Assembly (NCBI RefSeq): GCF_006716345.1 | Contig: NZ_VFOX01000001.1 | Coordinates: forward strand, 620,001 to 684,000 | Direction of reading: 5' to 3' | DNA from: Microbacterium saperdae | GTDB taxonomy: Bacteria; Actinomycetota; Actinomycetes; Actinomycetales; Microbacteriaceae | Length of the DNA stretch: 64,000 nt | Part shown: piece after piece, positions 53,389-62,741 of the stretch | Layout of the letters: each line of letters begins with the position of its first letter | Numbering within the stretch: position 1 is the first letter of the stretch | Translations under genes and position numbers: made by a program | The notes under the pieces: model-generated | Databases searched by the model: none | Seen by the model: the letters and a program-made list of their open reading frames with translations, nothing else | Told to the model about the DNA's origin: nothing

Positions 53389-54708
53389 ATGGGTCTTTCG
53401 CAGCGTTCCAGGCGGCTCGCGCCGCTCGCTCTGCTGGGGGTCGCGGGTATCGCGATCGCAGGGTGCGGGGCTCCCGGCGGCGCACCTTCGGGCGGCGGCA
53501 GCGGTGGCGGTGACGACAAGACGGTCACCATCTACGGCACGATCGTCGACGATGAGGCGAAGCTCCTCCAGCAGTCGTGGGCCGACTTCGAGGAGGAGAA
53601 CGGCATCGACATCAAGTACGAGGGCAGCCAGGACTTCGAGACGCAGCTCGGTACTCGCGCACAGGGTGGAAACCCGCCGGACATCGCGATCTTCCCGCAG
53701 CCCGGTCTGTTCGCCGACTACGCATCGCGTGACCTGCTGAAGCCCGCTCCCGAGGCCGTGAAGAAGAACGCGGAAGAGGGATGGACCCAGGGCTGGGTCG
53801 ACTTCGGCACCTATGACGGCACCTTCTACGGCGCACCGCTCATGGCGAGCGTCAAGGGCTGGGTCTGGTACTCGCCGACCAAGTTCAAGGAGTGGGGCGT
53901 CGAGGAGCCCACGAGCTGGGAAGAACTGCTGACCCTCACGAAGACGATTCAGGAGAAGAGCGGCAAGGCTCCGTGGTGCGCCGGCTTCGAGTCGGGCGTC
54001 GCGACGGGCTGGCCGGGTACGGACTGGATCGAGGACCTCGTGCTGCGCAACGCCGGCGCCGATGTCTACGACCAGTGGGTCAAGAACGAGATCCCGTTCA
54101 CCGACCCGCAGATCAAGGAGGCGTTCGACGCCACGGGTGAGCTCCTGCTCAACCCGGCCTACGTCAACGCCGGCTTCGGTGATGTCCGCTCCATCAACTC
54201 GACCGCGTTCGGTGACGTGGCCCCGGCTCTGGCCAAGGGCGACTGCGCACTGACGCACCAGGCATCTTTCCTCTCGGGCTTCTTCCCCGAGGGCACCAAC
54301 ATCGCCGAGGACGGCGACGTGTGGGCGTTCCTGCTCCCGAGCAAGAGCCCCGACGAGACGTTCATCACCGGTGGTGGCGAGATCGTCGGCGCATTCAGCG
54401 ACTCCGAGGCGACCCAGAAGGTTCTGGAGTACCTCTCCAGCCCCGAGTGGGCTGACAGCCGTCTGGCACTCGGTGGCGTGACCTCCGCGAACAAGGGCGT
54501 CGACATCGACGCCGTCGAGAACCCGATCCTGCAGGAGTCGATCAAGCTCCTCCAGGACGACTCGGTGACGTTCCGCTTCGACGGTTCCGACCAGATGCCC
54601 GGTGCTGTCGGCTCCGGCACCTTCTGGAAGGGAATGGTCGCCTGGATCAACGGGACCTCGACAGACGAGGTCCTCACTCAGATCCAGACCGGTTGGCCCT
54701 CCAGCTGA
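53389..54708 (+). CDS. Sugar ABC transporter substrate-binding lipoprotein
   Basis: The 439-residue lipoprotein has a signal and lipobox IAGC (Cys26) followed by a Gly/Ser linker. It belongs to family 1 solute-binding proteins: VTIYGTIVDDEAKLLQQSWADFEEENGIDIKYEGSQDFETQLGTRAQGGNPPDIAIFPQPGLF and WYSPTKFKEWGVEEPTSWEELLTLTKTIQEK. The ligand is an oligosaccharide or alpha-glucoside by analogy. AGAGGAGAA precedes ATG 53389. No ATPase is in the cluster, so a shared MsiK-type ATPase probably serves it. Confidence 0.9.
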   Translation: MGLSQRSRRLAPLALLGVAGIAIAGCGAPGGAPSGGGSGGGDDKTVTIYGTIVDDEAKLLQQSWADFEEENGIDIKYEGSQDFETQLGTRAQGGNPPDIAIFPQPGLFADYASRDLLKPAPEAVKKNAEEGWTQGWVDFGTYDGTFYGAPLMASVKGWVWYSPTKFKEWGVEEPTSWEELLTLTKTIQEKSGKAPWCAGFESGVATGWPGTDWIEDLVLRNAGADVYDQWVKNEIPFTDPQIKEAFDATGELLLNPAYVNAGFGDVRSINSTAFGDVAPALAKGDCALTHQASFLSGFFPEGTNIAEDGDVWAFLLPSKSPDETFITGGGEIVGAFSDSEATQKVLEYLSSPEWADSRLALGGVTSANKGVDIDAVENPILQESIKLLQDDSVTFRFDGSDQMPGAVGSGTFWKGMVAWINGTSTDEVLTQIQTGWPSS

Positions 54709-54716
54709 TCCGATGA

Positions 54717-54745
54717 GGAGGGCCGCCCCCACGGGGCGGCCCTCC
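54717..54745 (+). terminator. Hairpin between binding protein and permease genes
   Basis: A perfect 13-bp stem (GGAGGGCCGCCCC / GGGGCGGCCCTCC), followed by TTCTC, sits 8 bp after the binding-protein stop. A second 10-bp hairpin (CGGACCGTGC / GCACGGTCCG, 54756-54781) follows. They probably reduce read-through so that binding protein exceeds permease. Confidence 0.75.
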
Positions 54746-54812
54746 TTCTCACACCCGGACCGTGCATCGTGGCACGGTCCGCTGATCAGTTCCGTCTCAT
54801 GAAGGGGATTCC

Positions 54813-55952
54813 GTGAACGCGACTCTGTTCTTCCAATGGATCGGGGCACTGCCACCGATCCTGCAGGCCGTCGCCGTGGTCATCGCATTCGCGGTGGTCG
54901 TGGTGATCATCCTGCTCCTCGTCGATATCGCTCCGCGAAGGGGCGCGCTCTACACCTGGGTGCGGCTGGCCATGTGCCTGCTCATCCCGCTCGCCGTGAT
55001 GTGGTTCTTCAACTCCTATTACTGGGCGATGGGAGTCGCCGTCCTCGTCGGCGCACTGTTCTTCTTCCTCGACTATCGTTCCCGCGATGGTGCGGGATAT
55101 CTGATCCAGCTCGTCGCCTTCATGGCTCCGGCGATGCTCCTGCTCCTGGCCGGTCTCATCCTCCCGTCGATCCAGACCGTCTACGCGTCGTTCTGGAACT
55201 CGACCGGCAGCGACTTCGTCGGCCTGTCCAACTATCTCTGGATCTTCACGCAGTCGGACGGCGTCACCTCCGTGATCAACACGATCGTGTGGGTCCTGCT
55301 CGTGCCCACGCTCTCCACGATCATCGGACTCGCCTACGCGGTGTTCATCGACAAGACCCGCGGCGAGAAGGTCTACAAGCTGTTGGTCTTCATGCCGATG
55401 GCGATCTCGTTCGTGGGGGCGAGCATCATCTGGCGGTTCGTGTACGCCTACCGCGGCCCCGAGTTCGAGCAGATCGGTCTGCTCAACCAGATCCTGGTCT
55501 GGTTCGGGGGAGAGCCGCAGCAGTTCCTGCTGAACGGGCCGTGGAACAACCTGGCCCTCATCGTCGTGCTGATCTGGGTGCAGACCGGTTTCGCGATGGT
55601 CGTGCTCTCGGCCTCCATCAAGGGAGTGCCGCAGGAACTGCTCGAGGCGGCGGAGCTCGACGGCGCCAACGCCTGGGAACGCTTCCGGTCGGTGACGATC
55701 CCCTCGATCCGTCCGGCGCTCATCGTCGTGCTCACCACGATCTCGATCGCCTCTCTGAAGGTGTTCGACATCGTGCGAACCATGACGGGTGGAAACTACG
55801 GCACCTCGGTTCTCGCGAACGAGATGTACACGCAGTTCTCCAAGTTCGAGGCGGGACGCAGCGCTGCGCTCTCCGTCATCCTGTTCATCCTGGTGCTGCC
55901 GATCGTCATCTACAACGCACGCCAGATCAAGAAGCAGCGGGAGATCCGATGA
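54813..55952 (+). CDS. Sugar ABC transporter permease (MalF type)
   Basis: This 379-residue permease has additional N-terminal helices before the usual six. Its EAA loop reads VPQELLEAAELDGANAWERFRSVTIPSIRPALIVVL. PAMLLLLAGLILPSIQTVYASFWNSTG is the family opening. It starts at GTG 54813 after GAAGGGGA and overlaps the next permease by ATGA. The extra N-terminal 90 residues include three hydrophobic stretches, longer than normal MalF-type partners of about 300. Confidence 0.9.
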   Translation: MNATLFFQWIGALPPILQAVAVVIAFAVVVVIILLLVDIAPRRGALYTWVRLAMCLLIPLAVMWFFNSYYWAMGVAVLVGALFFFLDYRSRDGAGYLIQLVAFMAPAMLLLLAGLILPSIQTVYASFWNSTGSDFVGLSNYLWIFTQSDGVTSVINTIVWVLLVPTLSTIIGLAYAVFIDKTRGEKVYKLLVFMPMAISFVGASIIWRFVYAYRGPEFEQIGLLNQILVWFGGEPQQFLLNGPWNNLALIVVLIWVQTGFAMVVLSASIKGVPQELLEAAELDGANAWERFRSVTIPSIRPALIVVLTTISIASLKVFDIVRTMTGGNYGTSVLANEMYTQFSKFEAGRSAALSVILFILVLPIVIYNARQIKKQREIR

Positions 55953-56908
55953 CCGACACCGTGAAGTCCGAAGTCGGCACGTCCACCCGAGCGCTCACGA
56001 CCGGCGGACGGCTCGATGCCTCCGCGGGCCGCGTCCGCAAGCGTCTGAGTCGCCCATGGGCCACCGTGGCCGCGATCGTCATCGCGGTCGTCTGGACCGT
56101 CCCGACGCTCGGGCTCTTCATCTCGTCGTTCCGCGACAGGGATGCGATCGATTCCAGCGGCTGGTGGACGTTCTTCGCCAACCCGCAGGTGACCCTGGAC
56201 AACTACGTGGCCGTGCTGCAGTCCGGCACCACGCAGCTGACCATCCTGGAATCGTTCTTCAACTCGATCGTGATCACGATCCCCGCCACGCTCATCCCGC
56301 TGATGATCGCGGCGATGGCGGCGTACGCGTTCTCCTGGATCGAGTTCAAGGGACGCAACGCGCTGTTCATCTTCGTGTTCGCGCTGCAGATCGTGCCGAT
56401 CCAGATGGCATTGGTACCGCTGCTGTCGTCGTTCTCGCGCGGCATCAATCTGTTCGGGCTGCAGGTGACGTTGGGGCTCGACGTCGCGGGCGGCTATGCG
56501 CAGGTCTGGTTCGCCCACACGATGTTCGCGTTGCCGCTGGCGATCTACCTGCTGCACAACTTCATGTCGGAGATCCCTGGCGAGATCATCGAGGCCGCGC
56601 GCGTCGACGGTGCCTCCCGCGGGCAGATCTTCTTCCGGGTCGTACTGCCGCTGACGATGCCCGCGATCGCCTCGGTGGCGATCTTCCAGTTCCTCTGGGT
56701 CTGGAACGACCTGCTCGTGGCGCTGGTGTTCGCGGACGGCGCTGCCTCTCCGATCACGAAGGTGCTCGCCGAGATCACCGGTCGCGGCGAGGGATGGTAC
56801 CTGCTCACGGCAGGCGCCTTCGTGTCGATCCTCGTGCCGTTGATCGTGTTCTTCTCGCTCCAGCGGTACTTCGTCCGCGGCCTGCTGGCCGGGTCGACGA
56901 AGGGCTGA
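55949..56908 (+). CDS. Sugar ABC transporter permease (MalG type)
   Basis: The 319-residue second permease subunit has six hydrophobic segments. The EAA loop is SEIPGEIIEAARVDGASRGQIFFRVVLPLTMPAIASVAIFQFLWVWNDLLVALVFA. RDRDAIDSSGWWTFF near 80-95 is typical of the family. Its start overlaps the MalF-type stop. It completes the membrane part of the importer. No ATPase gene follows. Confidence 0.92.
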   Translation: MTDTVKSEVGTSTRALTTGGRLDASAGRVRKRLSRPWATVAAIVIAVVWTVPTLGLFISSFRDRDAIDSSGWWTFFANPQVTLDNYVAVLQSGTTQLTILESFFNSIVITIPATLIPLMIAAMAAYAFSWIEFKGRNALFIFVFALQIVPIQMALVPLLSSFSRGINLFGLQVTLGLDVAGGYAQVWFAHTMFALPLAIYLLHNFMSEIPGEIIEAARVDGASRGQIFFRVVLPLTMPAIASVAIFQFLWVWNDLLVALVFADGAASPITKVLAEITGRGEGWYLLTAGAFVSILVPLIVFFSLQRYFVRGLLAGSTKG

Positions 56909-57001
56909 TCGGTCGTCGGCCGCACAGGCCTTCGCACACGGATGCCGTGACCGGGCGCAACACAGCCCCGGTCACGGCATTCGCGCACGTACCCTGAGAG
57001 C

Positions 57002-58378
57002 ATGAAGTACGCAGACTCCATCGTCGACCTCGTCGGCGACACGCCCCTCGTGAAGCTCCACCGCGTCACCGAGGGCGTCGCCTGCACGGTGCTCGTGAAG
57101 CTGGAGTACCTGAACCCCGGGGGCTCCGCGAAGGACCGCATCGCCTCGCGCATCATCGATGCGGCTGAGGCCTCCGGCCAGCTGAAGCCCGGGGGCACGA
57201 TCGTCGAACCGACCAGCGGAAACACCGGCGTCGGTCTCGCGCTCGTCGCGCAGCAGCGCGGGTACAAATGCGTCTTCGTGGTGCCGGACAAGGTCGCCGA
57301 GGACAAGAACGACGTGCTGCGGGCCTACGGCGCCGAGGTCGTCGTGACACCCACATCCGTTCCGGCCGACAGCCCGGAGTCGTACTACAGCGTCAGCGAC
57401 CGGTTGGCGCGCGAGATCCCCGGTGCCTTCAAGCCGAATCAGTACGAGAACCCGAACGGGCCCCGCAGCCACTACGAGACCACGGGTCCGGAGATCTGGC
57501 GCGACACCGACGGCCAGGTGACGCACTTCGTCGCCGGCGTCGGTACCGGCGGCACGATCACCGGCACAGGCCGCTACCTGCGCGAGGTGTCGGATGACCG
57601 GGTGCGCATCGTCGGCATCGACCCCGAAGGCAGCGTCTACAGCGGGGGCACGGGACGGCCGTACCTGGTCGAAGGAGTCGGAGAGGACATCTGGCCCGGC
57701 ACGTACGACCCGAGCGTCCCGCACGAGATCGTCGCGGTCGGGGATGCCGAGTCCTTCGCGATGACCCGGCGCCTGGCGCGGGAGGAGGGCATCCTCGTCG
57801 GCGGTTCCAGCGGCATGGCCGTGGTCGGGGCGCTGCGCATCGCACGGGATCTTCCCGCCGATGCCGTGATGGTGGTGCTGCTGCCGGACGGTGGGCGCGG
57901 GTACCTCAGCAAGATCTTCAACGACGGATGGATGCGCTCCTACGGCTTCAGCGACGTCGAGGAGGGCGAGACCGTGGCCGACGTGGTCGCGGCCCGCACG
58001 GCTCGCCAGGGCGAGGGGATCCCTGATCTCGTGCATGCCCATCCCACCGACACGGTGCTGGAGGTCATCGGGATGATGACCGAGTACGACGTATCGCAGC
58101 TCGTGGTGCTCAGCGCCGAGCCTCCGGTCATGATGGGCGAGGTGGTCGGCACGGTCGACGAGAAGGGTCTGCTCGACCTGCTCTTCCGCGGCGAGGCGAA
58201 GCCGACCGATGCCGTCGGCTCGCACACGGGGGAGAGGCTGCCGCTGATCGGCATCCATGCGCCGATCGCCCAGGCGCGCGCCGCACTCGCCGACGTCGAT
58301 GCGCTGCTGGTGACCGAGGGCGGAAAGCCGCACACGGTGCTCACCCGTCAGGATCTGCTCGCGTACCTGTCCCGCTGA
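57002..58378 (+). CDS. cbs: Cystathionine beta-synthase
   Basis: The PLP enzyme joins serine (or O-acetylserine) and homocysteine into cystathionine. The 458-residue protein has the PLP lysine in LNPGGSAKDRIASRI (Lys44), EPTSGNTGVGLALVAQQRGY, GVGTGGTITGTGRYLRE and the C-terminal CBS-domain pair (about 340-455, e.g. VHAHPTDTVLEVIGMMTEYDVSQLVVL). It lacks the N-terminal haem-binding extension of animal enzymes. It is followed by metB in the same direction, giving reverse transsulfuration. Confidence 0.93.
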   Translation: MKYADSIVDLVGDTPLVKLHRVTEGVACTVLVKLEYLNPGGSAKDRIASRIIDAAEASGQLKPGGTIVEPTSGNTGVGLALVAQQRGYKCVFVVPDKVAEDKNDVLRAYGAEVVVTPTSVPADSPESYYSVSDRLAREIPGAFKPNQYENPNGPRSHYETTGPEIWRDTDGQVTHFVAGVGTGGTITGTGRYLREVSDDRVRIVGIDPEGSVYSGGTGRPYLVEGVGEDIWPGTYDPSVPHEIVAVGDAESFAMTRRLAREEGILVGGSSGMAVVGALRIARDLPADAVMVVLLPDGGRGYLSKIFNDGWMRSYGFSDVEEGETVADVVAARTARQGEGIPDLVHAHPTDTVLEVIGMMTEYDVSQLVVLSAEPPVMMGEVVGTVDEKGLLDLLFRGEAKPTDAVGSHTGERLPLIGIHAPIAQARAALADVDALLVTEGGKPHTVLTRQDLLAYLSR

Positions 58379-58454
58379 GGGGCCCGCCGAGCGGAACGGA
58401 CGCGCGGCGTAACAGGACCGCGGGCGGCACCGGACCCGGTCGTAGGCTGGGAAG

Positions 58455-59609
58455 ATGTCCGACCACGCTTTCGCCACCCGAGCCATCCACGCGGGCCAAG
58501 CCCCCGACCCCACGACCGGCGCGATCATCCCGCCGATCTATCAGGCCTCCACACATGTGCAGGACGGCATCGGAGGGTTCCGCGAGGGCTACGAGTACAA
58601 CCGTGCGGGCAACCCCACGCGCTCCTCGCTGGAGACGCAGTTGGCCGCGCTCGAGGGTGGCGCGAGCGCACTCTCCTTCGCGTCCGGCCTCGCCGCGGAG
58701 GATGCGCTGCTGCGCGGCATCCTGAAGCCCGGCGACCACGTGCTGCTCGGCAACGACGCGTACGGCGGCACCTACCGTCTGCTCACCAAGGTGCTGGCGC
58801 CGTGGGGAGTCGAGACGACCACGGTGGAACTCGCCGACCTCGACGCCATCCGCGCGGCGATCCGTCCGCAGACCAAGATCGTCTGGCTCGAGACGCCCAG
58901 CAACCCGCTACTCAAGGTCGTCGACATCGCGGTCGTCGCGGAGGTCGCTCACGCGGCCGGCGCGATCGTCGTCGTCGACAACACCTTCGCCTCGCCGGCG
59001 TTGCAGCAGCCCCTCGCCCTGGGTGCCGACCTGGTCGTGCACTCGACCACCAAGTACCTCGGCGGTCACTCCGATGTGCTCGGCGGCGCCGTCGTGTTCG
59101 GCGATGACCGCTTCTTCGATCAGGTGAAGTTCCAGCAGTTCGCGGTGGGTGCCGTGTCGGCACCGCTCGACGCCTGGCTCACCACGCGCGGCATCAAGAC
59201 GCTGGCCGTGCGCGTGCGCCAGCACTCCGAGAACGCGCAGGCGATCGCGGAGTGGGCGGCAACGCGGCCGGAGTTCGCGCAGGTCTTCTACCCGGGTCTG
59301 GCCTCGCACCCCGGGCACGAGATCGCCGCGAAGCAGATGAGCGGATTCGGCGGGATGCTCTCGCTCGGTCTGGCCGCCGGTGCGGACGCCGCCCGGGCGT
59401 TCGCGGAGTCCACAGAACTGTTCCAGCTCGCCGAGTCGCTCGGTGGAGTGGAGTCGCTCATCGGCTACCCGCCGGACATGACGCACGCTTCGGTGCGCGG
59501 CACCGAGCTCGCCGTGCCGGAGAACATCGTTCGCCTGTCCGTCGGCATCGAGGATGTCTCGGACCTGATCGCCGACCTCGAGCAGGGCCTCGCGCGCTCC
59601 TCCCGCTGA
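58455..59609 (+). CDS. metB: Cystathionine gamma-synthase/lyase (MetB/MetC PLP family)
   Basis: The 384-residue enzyme has [75 protein letters not shown] and the PLP lysine in [18 protein letters not shown] (about residue 199). MetB makes cystathionine from an O-acylhomoserine; related gamma-lyases split it to cysteine. Pairing with cbs favours a role in cysteine formation, so gamma-lyase activity is quite possible. The two cannot be separated by sequence alone. Confidence 0.9.
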   Translation: MSDHAFATRAIHAGQAPDPTTGAIIPPIYQASTHVQDGIGGFREGYEYNRAGNPTRSSLETQLAALEGGASALSFASGLAAEDALLRGILKPGDHVLLGNDAYGGTYRLLTKVLAPWGVETTTVELADLDAIRAAIRPQTKIVWLETPSNPLLKVVDIAVVAEVAHAAGAIVVVDNTFASPALQQPLALGADLVVHSTTKYLGGHSDVLGGAVVFGDDRFFDQVKFQQFAVGAVSAPLDAWLTTRGIKTLAVRVRQHSENAQAIAEWAATRPEFAQVFYPGLASHPGHEIAAKQMSGFGGMLSLGLAAGADAARAFAESTELFQLAESLGGVESLIGYPPDMTHASVRGTELAVPENIVRLSVGIEDVSDLIADLEQGLARSSR

Positions 59610-59641
59610 ATCCACTCCTTTCCGCCGGCGCGCGGACGGAG

Positions 59642-59685
59642 ATCGAGAACGCGCCTTCTCATCGCGAGGAGGCGCGTTTCTCGAT
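59642..59685 (+). terminator. Intrinsic terminator after metB
   Basis: A stem of ATCGAGAA-CGCGCCT pairs with AGGCGCG-TTTCTCGAT around a 13-nt loop and is followed by TTCGC. Confidence 0.75.
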
Positions 59686-59732
59686 TTCGCAGGGAGCGGT
59701 GGTGCCGGGCGGCGGTAACATGGGGGATTCCC

Positions 59733-59752
59733 AGGTCGAATCGATTCGACCT
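59733..59752. promoter_or_regulatory. Perfect 20-bp palindrome upstream of the Bcr/CflA transporter
   Basis: AGGTCGAATCGATTCGACCT lies 29 bp upstream of the GTG start and 11 bp after a -10-like TAACAT (59716-59721). It is a strong operator candidate. No regulator gene is adjacent. Confidence 0.6.
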
Positions 59753-59781
59753 CGCCCCCCTCGAAACTCGGAAGGACCTCC

Positions 59782-61167
59782 GTGTCCGACGCCCCCCGCA
59801 CCGACTCCCTGCCGACGGTTCCCCAGCCGGAGCGCACGCCCACGGGCAGCATCCCCACGACGACCGGCAGCACCCGCACGTCGACCGCGACGGGGGCCAT
59901 CCGCACTCTCGGATCCAACCCGGCGACGGCGCCGATCATGCTGCACCCCGGAGACTCGATCCCGAATCGGCGACGGATCCTCTACATCCTGCTCCTCGGT
60001 GCGCTCACGGCGCTGGGTCCGTTCACGATCGACCTCTACCTCCCGGCCTTCCCGGTGCTGGAGGAGGACTTCCAGACGACGGCCGCGGCGATCCAGCTCA
60101 CCCTGACCGGAACGATGATCGGATTCGCGATCGGTCAGCTCGTGGTCGGGCCGCTCAGCGACAAGGTGGGACGCCGCATCCCGCTGATCGTCGTCACGGC
60201 GGTGCACGTGCTGGCCAGCGTCGGAGCCGCATTCGCGCCGTCGCTCGAACTGCTCAGCGTCGCCCGCGTCCTCATGGGCATGGGCGCCGCCGCCGGAGGC
60301 GTCGTGGCGATGGCGATCGTGCGCGACCTGTTCGGCGGACGTCGGCTCGTGGTCATGCTCTCCCGCCTCGCCCTGGTGTCGGGTGTGGCGCCGGTCGTCG
60401 CGCCGCTGATCGGGTCGTGGTTGCTCACCCTCATGCCGTGGCGAGGGATCTTCGTGGTGCTCGCCGCCTACGGCGTGCTGATGCTGCTCTCGACGATCCT
60501 GTTCATCCCCGAGACGCTGCCTGTGGCCCGGCGACAGGAGCGCGGCGGGTCGACCGTGCTGCAGCGCTACCGCTCGGTGCTCTCGGACCGGGTCTTCATC
60601 GGTGTGCTGATCATCGGCGGCATGACGTTCTCCGGGTTGTTCTCGTACCTGTCGGCCTCGCCCTTCCTCTTCCAGCAGACGCACGGGCTGGACGCCCAGC
60701 AGTACGGGCTGCTGTTCGCCGTCAACTCGCTCGGCGTGGTGCTCGGCGTGCAGACGGCCTCGCGCCTGGCCGCACGCTTCGGGCCGCAGTGGGTCATGGC
60801 GTACTCGACATCTGTACTGCTGATCGCCGGCGTCGCGATCGTCGTCGCCGACCAGCTCGGCCTGGGCCTGTGGGGCACGGTCGTGCCGTTGTTCGTGTTC
60901 ATGACCGCATGCGGATTCACCTTCCCGAACGTGCAGGTGCTCGCGCTCGACCGCCATGGGAAGGCGGCCGGCACTGCGGCGTCCATCCTCGGTGCGACGA
61001 ACTTCGGTGTCGCCGGGCTCATCTCGCCGGTGGTCGGCTGGATCTCGAAGGACGCCGGAATCACCGCCACGACCATGGCCTCCGTCATGGTCGGGTGCTC
61101 GGTGATCGGCATCCTCTCGCTCTGGCTGATCGTGCGTCCGCGCACCGTGGGGATGCTCACTCCCTGA
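59782..61167 (+). CDS. MFS multidrug transporter, Bcr/CflA family
   Basis: The 461-residue transporter has about 12 transmembrane segments after a 65-residue Thr/Pro-rich cytoplasmic head. It shows LGALTALGPFTIDLYLPAFPVLEEDFQTTAAAIQLTLTGTMIGFAIGQLVVGPLSDKVGRRIPL, the DHA1 Bcr/CflA opening and motif A. It starts at GTG 59782 behind GGAAGGACC. Substrates may be drugs or amino-acid-like compounds; none can be named. Confidence 0.9.
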   Translation: MSDAPRTDSLPTVPQPERTPTGSIPTTTGSTRTSTATGAIRTLGSNPATAPIMLHPGDSIPNRRRILYILLLGALTALGPFTIDLYLPAFPVLEEDFQTTAAAIQLTLTGTMIGFAIGQLVVGPLSDKVGRRIPLIVVTAVHVLASVGAAFAPSLELLSVARVLMGMGAAAGGVVAMAIVRDLFGGRRLVVMLSRLALVSGVAPVVAPLIGSWLLTLMPWRGIFVVLAAYGVLMLLSTILFIPETLPVARRQERGGSTVLQRYRSVLSDRVFIGVLIIGGMTFSGLFSYLSASPFLFQQTHGLDAQQYGLLFAVNSLGVVLGVQTASRLAARFGPQWVMAYSTSVLLIAGVAIVVADQLGLGLWGTVVPLFVFMTACGFTFPNVQVLALDRHGKAAGTAASILGATNFGVAGLISPVVGWISKDAGITATTMASVMVGCSVIGILSLWLIVRPRTVGMLTP

Positions 61168-61198
61168 GTCCACAGGTGTCTTCCGCCAGAATGGGACG

Positions 61199-61828
61199 AT
61201 GAACAGATCGACGATGCTCTGGTGGGGCCTGGGATGCGTGGCGCTGGCCGCCGCCCTGGGCGCGGCGGTCGTCTTCGGTCTCGCCGAACCTCCGGGGTTC
61301 GACGTGTGGTGGAACACCACGATCGCCGCGAACCGTGCTGACTGGATGCTCGCGTTCGCGTACCTGACCAACGAGATCGGCGGCGGGTGGATCGCGATCT
61401 TCGTGGTGCCGCTGCTCGTGATCGTCGCGCTCCTGCTCGCCCGCCGCTGGCGCGCCGCCGTGTTCGCCGCGCTGTGCTTCGCCGCCAGCGCCGGTGCCGT
61501 GCAGCTGCTCAAGCAGCTCTTCGGTCGCGCGCGCCCGGAGGACATGCTGGTCGCCAGCGACTTCGGCTCGTTCCCCTCAGGGCACACCGCGAACGCGGCG
61601 ACGATCGCGCTGGTCCTCTGGTTGGTGTTCCCGCGCGTCTGGATCGCCATCGCCGGAGCGGTCTGGATCCTCGTGATGGCGCTGTCGCGCACCGTGCTCT
61701 CGGTGCACTGGGCGACCGACACGCTGGGCGGAGCCCTGGTCGGTGCCGGCGTGGTCCTCCTGCTCGGAGCGTGGCTGCTGCCGTGGGTGCAGCAGCGCGG
61801 GGAGAGCGTCGAGCCGGCGATAGGCTGA
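61199..61828 (+). CDS. PAP2 family phosphatase
   Basis: The 209-residue membrane phosphatase has about five to six hydrophobic segments and all three PAP2 motifs: KQLFGRARPED, FPSGHTANAATIA and SRTVLSVHWATDTLGG. Such enzymes remove phosphate from phosphatidic acid or undecaprenyl pyrophosphate. The substrate is not fixed by sequence. It lies 31 bp after the MFS gene in the same direction and ahead of the acetyltransferase gene. Confidence 0.9.
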   Translation: MNRSTMLWWGLGCVALAAALGAAVVFGLAEPPGFDVWWNTTIAANRADWMLAFAYLTNEIGGGWIAIFVVPLLVIVALLLARRWRAAVFAALCFAASAGAVQLLKQLFGRARPEDMLVASDFGSFPSGHTANAATIALVLWLVFPRVWIAIAGAVWILVMALSRTVLSVHWATDTLGGALVGAGVVLLLGAWLLPWVQQRGESVEPAIG

Positions 61829-61857
61829 GGTTTCCGACCCCTCCTGAGGAGCCTGCT

Positions 61858-62460
61858 GTGTCACGCATCCGTCCGTACCGTCCCGCCGACCGCGACGCCC
61901 TGTACGAGGTGTGCGTGAAGACGGCGGATGCCGGGGGAGACGCGACCGGGCTCTTCTCCGACGACCGCCTCTGGGGCGACCTCTTCGCGGTGCCCTATGC
62001 GCAGCGGCATCCGGATCTGGCGTGGGTGGTCGAGTCCGACGACGAACGCGTGATCGGCTACATCGTCGCCACGGACGACACCGACGCCTTCGAGCAGTGG
62101 TTCCGTGACGAGTGGTGGCCGGCATTCCACGAGCGCTTCCCGCAGCCCACCGATCCGGCCACGCGTGAGGAGCGGATGCTCGCCTACGCGTACGGTCGCG
62201 GTCCCGGCAAGGAGCCGAACGCGAGCGTGTACCCCGCGCACCTCCACATCGATCTGCTGCCCGAGACGCAGGGGCAGGGCCTCGGGCGTCGACTGATCGA
62301 GACGCTCTTCGCCGAGCTGACCCGACGCGGTGTCGCCGGGCTGCACCTGGGCATGGACCCGAACAACACCGGTGCCGCCGCGTTCTACGAGCGCCTGGGC
62401 ATGCTGCCGCTGCCGACGGCGCCCGGTGGACAGAGCTTCGGCGTGCGCTTCGCGGACTGA
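61858..62460 (+). CDS. GNAT family N-acetyltransferase
   Basis: The 200-residue acetyltransferase begins SRIRPYRPADRDALYEVCVKTADAGGDA and has the acetyl-CoA motif LPETQGQGLGRRLIETLFAEL followed by LHLGMDPNNTGAAAFYERLGM. The substrate is unknown; relatives act on glucosamine-like or protein amines. GTG 61858 is used, with a GAGGAG at 61845-61850. A terminator shared with the tRNA lies downstream. Confidence 0.88.
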   Translation: MSRIRPYRPADRDALYEVCVKTADAGGDATGLFSDDRLWGDLFAVPYAQRHPDLAWVVESDDERVIGYIVATDDTDAFEQWFRDEWWPAFHERFPQPTDPATREERMLAYAYGRGPGKEPNASVYPAHLHIDLLPETQGQGLGRRLIETLFAELTRRGVAGLHLGMDPNNTGAAAFYERLGMLPLPTAPGGQSFGVRFAD

Positions 62461-62537
62461 GCGACCCCCGGTCACACAGGGGAAAGGTCTCGCTGCGCTC
62501 GCTCCTCCCCGAATCCCCCAGTGCTCGATAAAGACGA

Positions 62538-62566
62538 GAAGGGCCCCGCTGGCGCGGGGCCCTTCT
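62538..62566. terminator. Bidirectional terminator between GNAT gene and tRNA-Ser
   Basis: A perfect 12-bp stem (GAAGGGCCCCGC / GCGGGGCCCTTC) with a TGGC loop lies 10 bp past the tRNA 3' end. Confidence 0.9.
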
Positions 62567-62575
62567 TGTCTTCGG

Positions 62576-62660
62576 CGGTGACGGCGGGATTCGAACCCGC
62601 GGTTGCTTGCACAACACACGCTTTCCAAGCGTGCTCCTTCGGCCGCTCGGACACGTCACC
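62576..62660 (-). tRNA. tRNA-Ser (GGA)
   Basis: On the minus strand the 85-nt sequence starts GGTGACG and ends CGTCACC-G. The anticodon arm is ACGCTTGGAAAGCGT with anticodon GGA. A long variable arm and T-arm GCGGG-TTCGAAT-CCCGC mark a class II serine tRNA. Confidence 0.95.
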
Positions 62661-62741
62661 AAGGAACAACCTGTTCATCTTATCCGATGGTTCGGGGGTC
62701 CCGTGACCGACCGCGGTCGCCGCCGCCTCGGGCGAGCCGCG

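Noticed and set aside
59659..61722. A 687-codon minus-strand frame across the MFS and PAP2 genes
   Set aside because: It crosses two well-supported plus-strand genes and its product is His/Arg/Asp-rich without motifs.
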